The notes beneath the pieces were generated by a model. The model was not told where the DNA came from. It saw nothing but the letters and a program-made list of their open reading frames with translations, and ran no database searches. Shown here in pieces: positions 50,280-50,372 of a stretch of 50,372 bases of DNA. Position 1 is the stretch's first letter; each line of letters begins with the position of its first letter. The position numbers and the translations under genes are program-made. The stretch spans positions 1 through 50,372 of IMG/VR virus record IMGVR_UViG_3300023172_004632; one strand, given 5' to 3'. Origin of the DNA: a virus.

Positions 50280-50372
50280 ATGAGTGAATTTGATTTTGTT
50301 GACCATTACGAAGACCAGGAGGAGTCTGCAAATCTTCTTCCTGAAAATGAAGCTGAGTCTGCAATTAATTGT
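50280..50372 (+). CDS. 5' end of an acidic protein of unknown function
   Basis: ATG at 50280 with GGACGGAG upstream; open to the window edge, 31 codons. The visible start is acidic (EFDFVDHYEDQEES, then LLPENEAES) with no motif. The gene continues outside the window. Confidence 0.6.
   Translation, partial: MSEFDFVDHYEDQEESANLLPENEAESAINC

Noticed and set aside
1-50372. tRNA genes, insertion sequences, integrase or attachment sites
   Set aside because: Gaps between genes are too short, no cloverleaf, transposase or integrase motif was found, and no direct repeats flank any block except the aminotransferase scar.

Overview
This window looks like part of the genome of a large tailed bacteriophage, most likely one with a contractile tail, that infects a Gram-negative host. 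The evidence is the LysM-type baseplate protein and gpD-like hub, a complete phage replication and recombination set, about 60 tightly packed genes all on the + strand with frequent 4-11 base overlaps, an Amidase_3 endolysin with holin-like and spanin-like genes, an outer-membrane-type barrel protein and a site-2 protease. No tRNA, IS element, CRISPR array or integrase was seen. The DNA is moderately AT-rich. Only intergenic gaps of 30-260 bases exist, and these carry the promoter-like sites and one strong terminator.

Layout. 1-7.0 kb: end of a tail or baseplate cluster (two about 1000-residue proteins around a LysM protein). 7.0-18.8 kb: replication, recombination and nucleotide block: family A polymerase core, HD-fold protein, ssDNA-binding protein, RecA/UvsX recombinase, trimeric dUTPase, 5'-3' exonuclease, DnaB-type helicase, class II ribonucleotide reductase, ClpP-like protease and a PLP aminotransferase. 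18.9-22.3 kb: two fiber-like genes with homologous N-termini. Between them lie a terminator and a decayed copy of the 3' end of the aminotransferase gene, the scar of a duplication or recombination event. 22.3-28 kb: small proteins, two all-alpha NTP pyrophosphatase-type proteins (one fused to a HAD nucleotidase), a second HAD phosphatase, ThyX, an Smr-like mini protein and a nucleoside deoxyribosyltransferase. 28-34 kb: sugar epimerase, PD-(D/E)XK nuclease plus XPD-type Fe-S helicase, then a miniature M50 site-2 protease with an exported protein. 33.9-40.3 kb: a replicative C-family DNA polymerase, a fusion of a P-loop kinase with a thymidylate-synthase-fold core, DUF2452 protein and a second epimerase. 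40.4-50.4 kb: nucleotidyltransferase/nuclease fusion, ADP-ribosyltransferase-like protein, IMPDH/GMPR-type enzyme, amidase, thymidine kinase, DHH phosphoesterase, outer-membrane protein, dCMP deaminase, SOD-fold protein, an acidic protein, and holin-like and spanin-like genes.

How they work together. RNR, dCMP deaminase, dUTPase, ThyX and thymidine kinase form a nearly complete dTTP supply route. The kinase/TS-fold fusion keeps Cys, Arg-Ser and, at the position that is Asn in thymidylate synthase, an Asp as in T4 dCMP hydroxymethylase. Together with two MazG/dUTPase-like pyrophosphatases this raises the possibility of a cytosine-modification pathway, the candidate I consider most exciting. 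A second candidate is a set of probable virion-packaged effectors (ADP-ribosyltransferase-like, SOD-fold, acidic protein, NTase/nuclease) that carry a short helix followed by a [L/I]-x-E site resembling T4 capsid-targeting and prohead-protease signals.

All functional calls come from reading motifs by eye; no database search was run.
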